A stretch of 64,000 nt of DNA from positions 868,001 through 932,000 of the forward strand of contig JBCAML010000007.1 of assembly GCA_038503075.1 (NCBI GenBank). The letters run 5' to 3'. Below the pieces are notes generated by a model. It saw nothing but the letters and a program-made list of their open reading frames with translations, made no database searches and had not been told where the DNA came from. The DNA comes from Gyromitra esculenta (lineage: Eukaryota > Ascomycota > Pezizomycetes > Pezizales > Discinaceae). Shown piece after piece: positions 58,759 to 64,000 of the stretch. The translations under genes and the position numbers were made by a program. The number at the start of each line of letters is the position of its first letter. Within the stretch, counting starts at the first letter, position 1.

Positions 58759-61559
58759 TAGGAAATATGTGCTGACGCCGTTGGACGCCAATTGTTATGG
58801 AGGTAGTAGTGGGTGGTGGTATTTAATAGAATGCAGCGACGCTAGACCGTGAAGCGACGAGGGAGGCGTTGAGAGAGAGAGACGGGGGGTGTATGTCGTT
58901 TACAGCCAGATGAGAGTGAGAGAGTGAGAGGTGAGAGTGAGTATATGTGTAAGAGAGTGTAAGATTTTTGGATCAGACTATATGAATGGACGAATGGGTT
59001 GATCGACTGATGGGCAGATGATTGATGGGGAAGGAACGATTAAGAAAGAAGGAAAGCTGTTGGCCTGATTCGATGATGGGGGTGGTGGACGAGAGGGAGG
59101 AGTGGCAGAGTGAGAAGCGTAGGAATACGAGCAGATGTCGCGTGAGGGTGGCGACAACACGAGGTGAAGACGGACGATTGGGAGATTGCGTGCGTCGTGG
59201 AGAGACGACGAGGGTTACTTGCGAGCAAAACAGAGCGTGAGAGAGAAAAGAGTCGTCGCAGCACCAGCATTCGGCCTTCAGCAACCGCCGCCGCACTAAT
59301 CACACCGGACATACAGCTTCCGCCCCGGTTGTCAGATCATCCGATAACCTTTTCCCCAGCACGGGCTGTGGGCTTATTGAAATATCAATATACAGAACAC
59401 AAAATACATATATAAACGACTTTCCAGTCCTCAGTTCCTTCCTTTTCAGAAACAGGTTGGCGAACCTTTTTCCATCCTTCTCTCCCCGTCCAGCACCCGT
59501 CCCATCCACCGTTCGACCTTTTGTTGCCGTATTACAGCCCCGTCGCAACCCTACATGTGTTAACGTTGCCCGGTCTTTCCGGCACCCCCGTCAGAATCAA
59601 CCAAGGGTCTGTGGTTTTCTGAGATTTGTATCCATCCTCTCGCTTGCTAAGCCATCTGGCTGACGTCAACATTCCTGCTCCATCTTGAGTCACCGCGTCC
59701 GTACTTGCATCAATTTGTCACTGCCAAGTGTGCTGTGTAATCGTGTCAAGCCCAGCTTTCGTATTCAGTCTTTAAGCCCTACGGAGCGTTTCATGCAACA
59801 GCGCATGTCTTTCAACCTCACAAGGTCCTATTTACAACAGCATTTGAATCCGGGTACGTGTATGTACTCCATCTAATCGCGGACTCGGCCCTAGTCTTGT
59901 CGCTTGACCTACCTTGTTCGGCTCAGTCCCTCTAGATCTCTGTGATGATCAACACCTCTTTGATCAGTATTGAAAATCGTAGATTCAAAACACCCCATGC
60001 TACTTTTCTAAGGTATGGGAATTTCGGAAATTGCATGGATTTAAGTAGTAGAGCTAAAAGTTCGGAGTTTTTGAGCGGGGGGGCCACCACTGAGCCTAAA
60101 AGAGTCACGGTAGTGATTTAAAGAAGAAGGGGGAGAGCAAGCTAAATTGTGACGACGTGACTTGAACGAGACAAACACGAGTCTGGAGGTTCGGCCCTGT
60201 CGAATCCGTGAACCCGGACAGTCTAGATCCGCTATTCGGCTTCCCGCTTTCCGAGTTCCAACTAACCGTTCCCATAATAATACCCCACCAAACAATAAGA
60301 GGGATTTCGCTACGTTTTGGTCACACCTAAACCGATTGGGTGGCGAACCCATGCATTGTCGTTTGGGCACGGAATAACGATGTTGCCGTTTACGAATACG
60401 TGTAGAGTAGTCCAGTTTGTTTGAACTCTCATGGGTACCGTTGGCAGAATATTTTCCTACATACATGCGTTTTTTCTCGCTTAAATGTTTGGATCAAACA
60501 CTGCATGCATCCATCCTGTTGTTACTTAGGCGAGAGGCGGACGTACTCTAGTTGAAAAAAAAGCATATCTTGCCCCCATGCTGTATTAATCACAATAAAT
60601 CAATAGAAGATGCTGAAACCCTCTACAAAAGTAAGATGGCACCCGGATATCCGGGAATTTCTTGATTGCATTTTAATTTCCAGACGAATCTCTCTTTCCT
60701 CTTTTGTGGGAGGACCCCACTTTAGGACGTCAATATAATAAACAGATCTAACTTCCCAATAATTGATAATATTACAGACATTATACGCTCCCCGGATTGG
60801 TTTTCGGCTAAGTCCTAAACCGATTTAGAGTATTCTGAGCCTGCTGATGCAAGATTTCGTGATACCTCATAAGAGGATTAAGCGATGAGTGCATCGCAAA
60901 TTATGGGGCCGACTTTAAGTAGAATGGCTAAGATTGCAATTGGTGAGAGATGATACATATACCTAGCCCATGAGCATTTATCGGCTGGATGGCTAAGTGA
61001 GAACCGGTATATTTTTTTGGTACGTACTCTGCTTATCCGTGATAAAATACATATTAGGTCCAAATTAATTCACTGGTTGGGTTCCAACGTTCCAGATCGT
61101 TCTTGAGCGAGGTAAAGTGATAAGTAGGTATCCCTTGCGGCCAAGGGAAAAAAACCGAAAGGAAGGGGGTCAGTACCTCGAGCCTATCTGCCCACCACAC
61201 TATATATGATCATTGGCCTATCAAGATTAGAGTCCATTCGGCTGGGGTGTGGAGGGTACCCCAAAGTCCAAGACTGGTTTGGATTCAACACGTCGCGGAT
61301 CTAGCACCTCTCTGCTCTAGATACTTGTTAGTAGCCACCCAACCTAACCTGTTCGATCCGTCTTGGTTTTCGCGAATCGCCCGCGGAGATATTTTTTCAG
61401 AGTCGAATGGTTTTTAGTAACCCCAATAATTACTCAAGGACGGCATAGCACACAAAATTGCCATTCTGAAGGGCTTGATTTTGGGTTTCCGTGGTTCGCT
61501 GCCAAGAATAGCCTAACTTAGCAGTCCAAAGCCAAGCATGGACTAGTCCGATAAAAGTT
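58759..61559. other. 2.8-kb intergenic region between divergent genes
   Basis: Shared upstream region of SUR2 (reverse) and TCTP (forward). GA-rich simple sequence at 58873-58960 lies just upstream of SUR2 and is its pyrimidine-rich promoter tract when read on the reverse strand. Remaining short frames lack domains. Confidence 0.5.
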
Positions 61560-61675
61560 CACACAGAGAAACTGCCCCTCCATCCCCCACCTCATCCCTC
61601 TTCTTCTCTGCCCTCCCTCCCATTTCGACCTTTCTCCGACTCGTTCCTTTCTGTACTGTCATTTTGTTTTTTTCT
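61560..61675 (+). promoter_or_regulatory. Pyrimidine-rich promoter tract of TCTP
   Basis: C/T-dense sequence ends about 30 bases before the TCTP ATG. It parallels the tract before beta-tubulin and fits a strong fungal promoter and transcription start zone. Role inferred. Confidence 0.45.
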
Positions 61676-61704
61676 ATTCGCGGAACCAGATATCAACAGC
61701 CAAA

Positions 61705-62667
61705 ATGATCATTTATAAGGTTGGTCTTCAATTTTGTTCTCTCTGATTTGATCCCCTCGATTTGTTTCCAGTCGGGTTTCCAGTGCGGGGTCAATGTTGT
61801 GGGAGGGGTAGATCTTGGTTTTAAGTAGAGTAACCAAGACTATTTTACACATCGCCAACTCGAAGGCGGATTCTCGCTGTTTCGTTCGGCAAGAGCACTC
61901 TTTTGGTTCTCAAGTATACTCGAGGAATGGAAGGCTCATGATCGCTGATTTGTTTGTGCAGGATGTCCTCACTGACGACGAGATGTTCTCGGATGCGTAT
62001 GAGGCGAAGTTGGTCGATGGCGTTGCATACGAGGTGGACTGCAAGATGATCACTATCAAGAAGGGTGCTGACGTCGGTATGTTACAGATACAGTTCTCAT
62101 CCTGCCATCCGCAAATACTATTTCTAGGCCGCTAAGCTAATATGGAATACAGATATTGGTGCCAATGCTTCTGCTGAGGGAGGCGATGAGGAGCTTGAGG
62201 ATGGTACCGAGACCGTCAACAACATCGCTTACAGTTTCCGCCTCACCCAGACTTCATTCGACAGAGGTTCCTTCACAAAATACCTCAAAGGCAAGCGGCC
62301 CGATCTTACCTCTTCTCCTTCTTTTCAATTAACGGTTTGTATTTGGCAGGGTACATGAAGGACGTGAAGAAATACCTCGCGGAAAAGGGTTCCTCTGAAG
62401 AAGATATCAAGGCCTTCGAAACCGGAGTCATGAAGTATATCAAGAATGTCATTGGCAAGGATGTGTTTAAAAACTGGGAATTCTTCATTGGCGAAGGCAT
62501 GAAGCCAGAGGGAATGTAAGTATATAAATCTTTGCCACCCGACCTAAATTACTGAATCAAGATTTCGCTGACACACGAACAGGGTCGTTCTTTTGAATTA
62601 CAGGGAGGACGGTGTCACCCCCTATATGGTATTTTGGAGCCACGGTTTGAAGGAGGAGAAGGTCTAA
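61705..62667 (+). CDS. Translationally controlled tumour protein homologue (TCTP/Mmi1)
   Basis: Five exons: 61705-61719, 61962-62076, 62153-62290, 62350-62515, 62583-62667; 519 nt, 172 residues, the family length. The first exon encodes only MIIYK and is followed by a 242-nt intron. The sequence then reads [14 protein letters not shown], the TCTP opening; [14 protein letters not shown] signature appears as [20 protein letters not shown]; the helical hairpin is [13 protein letters not shown] ... [15 protein letters not shown]; and the end is [21 protein letters not shown] is a small, abundant, conserved cytosolic protein linked to translation, stress response and microtubules; in yeast it is Mmi1/Tma19. 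Intron 3 (62291-62349) has a GC rather than GT donor (AAAG|GCAAGC), with no GT alternative that keeps the conserved TKYLKGYMKD junction. Confidence 0.96.
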
Positions 62668-64000
62668 ATTACTGCAGCGTTTTCTTCATAAGGAGTATTC
62701 TATGTCCAATCTTTGTTACGTAATTGGGACTAGTTGGAATTGAACTAAAAAAAAACGTGAAAACGAAACCTGCTGCGATATTCTAGCCTTTACCAAAGCC
62801 CCCCCGTAGAACAATCAAAAATGGTCGTTTATGGGCTATATTACGATAATACTACCCCACGTTTGCACCACAGTGTTATCTGTGGTTGCTACCGCATAGT
62901 CAACCACTCCCGAGGAGAGCTGAGGAGTTTCGTCAGATTTTTTTAGAGGGAGACCGTTTTTCTAGGATCTTATTTTTTCTTCTTTGTGTAGGATGGTGGA
63001 AATGATTAGGTGACTGATAAAATTCTGGCGTATTGTAGACCTCAATTGCAATTGTGATGAGTTTTGAGGCATACTTATTTCTCCGAATCCGCTGGGCGTT
63101 GGTGCATAGGGTAAAATAGTAGCTTGTGAAACTCATTAAAGCTGGAAAGATTACAAGTACATTTAAATTTGGTGTTGCGTAATGTTTTTTATAAGGGGAA
63201 ACATAGTTAATATCTATTGGTGGATTTATTAAACTACTTAGTCGGGTTAGGGAAGAAGTTTGGGAAAGCAAGGGATATCCTTGAGTAGGAACGATTGGCC
63301 AGAAGAGCTTGATGCCAAAAACTTAGGTTTCCCATATGCATTCGCCGCAGAGATATCCCTTATTTTTCCAAATTTCTTCCCTGGCCCGAGTAGCTTGGAG
63401 CTTCAACTAACTAGCCAGACAACTACTGGAATGCTTAGCTTTGGCAGATTTCACATGTCAATGAAGCTTTCCTGCAAGGCTAGATCCTGATACATACACT
63501 CGATCCTTGATAGTATTAATATTATAAGCCTAACTGTATATTATGCTTAGGGCAGATGAAACCTGTATGACCATATAACTTTTGAAGCCAGTGGGAGACG
63601 AGTAGTTCCGAAAACATGAGCTCGAAGCGACACCTTCCGGGGCTAACCCAGCTTCTATCTGACTGGGGGCGAGATAATTCTCTTTTGATAGATCTGGCGA
63701 TGACAGGATCGCGGTTGTCCCATTATCGTGTTATAGATCGTGAGCGTTTTCGTAATAGCATAAAGGGTATGTGAATAGAAGGTACTCAGCAAGGCAACTA
63801 TTTTGCAAGGGCAGGTAGATCATTTCGATTTCTTAGTAAAAGTTAGACCACTGTGTTCTGAAACTTATTATTTGTGGAGTTTGAAATCCTGCTGAGTCGG
63901 CTGCTGTACTACCTCACGCTTACTAGTTGTGGTGTAGGTACTTCGTTACGGCTCGACCCGTAACGTTAACCTGTAGGTAGGGATGCTGGAGCTTGTTGCT
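62668..64000. other. Right-edge intergenic region
   Basis: No recognisable gene. Short frames at 62933-63271 (reverse) and 63260-63490 (forward) have no domain and overlap at their ends. Confidence 0.5.

Overview
This is a window of nuclear DNA from a filamentous ascomycete fungus (Pezizomycotina). The evidence is: many short introns (mostly 53-113 nt) with GTAAGT/GTATGT-like donors and CTAAC-type branch sites; fungal-type beta-tubulin, SUR2 sphingolipid hydroxylase, SAT4/rhodopsin-like membrane protein and DHA2 transporter genes; two P450s; pyrimidine-rich stretches ahead of highly expressed genes; and long gene-poor gaps holding short non-autonomous transposons. I cannot name the species. 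No rRNA, tRNA, CRISPR or bacterial-type operon was recognised. All gene models below are hand-spliced: every exon set was checked for reading-frame phase, and most totals close to whole codons from ATG to stop.

Layout. 0.7-2.3 kb (-): a stand-alone aminotransferase-V domain like the N-terminal half of molybdenum cofactor sulfurase. 5.7-7.8 kb (+): 11-exon beta-tubulin. 10.8-17.4 kb (-): a 2000-residue, highly charged, repeat-rich protein of unknown function. 19.9-21.1 kb: a cluster of three inverted-repeat elements. 21.8-25.6 kb (+): a 1221-residue fusion of 2H phosphoesterase, endonuclease/exonuclease/phosphatase, poly(A)-polymerase-like nucleotidyltransferase and MJ1316 domains, most likely an RNA end-processing or repair protein and the most interesting gene here. 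26.0-28.5 kb (+): two unknown proteins. 29.8-32.1 kb (-): 14-helix MFS drug transporter. 34.2-35.5 kb (-): rhodopsin-like integral membrane protein. 37.0-39.0 and 42.2-44.4 kb (+): two intact cytochrome P450s. 49.1-50.6 kb (+): Ser/Pro-rich unknown protein. 52.1-55.1 kb (-): ankyrin protein with a STAND-type N-terminus but no NTPase domain. 57.3-58.8 kb (-): SUR2. 61.7-62.7 kb (+): TCTP.

The genes do not form one pathway. The stretch from 29.8 to 44.4 kb (exporter, membrane receptor-like protein, two P450s) looks like specialised-metabolism accessory DNA but has no backbone synthase. Housekeeping genes (tubulin, SUR2, TCTP) sit toward the ends. Mobile DNA is represented only by short elements: a hAT-type element with a perfect 8-bp target duplication, a pair of 103-bp TA-flanked elements, the three-element cluster, and two long foldbacks.
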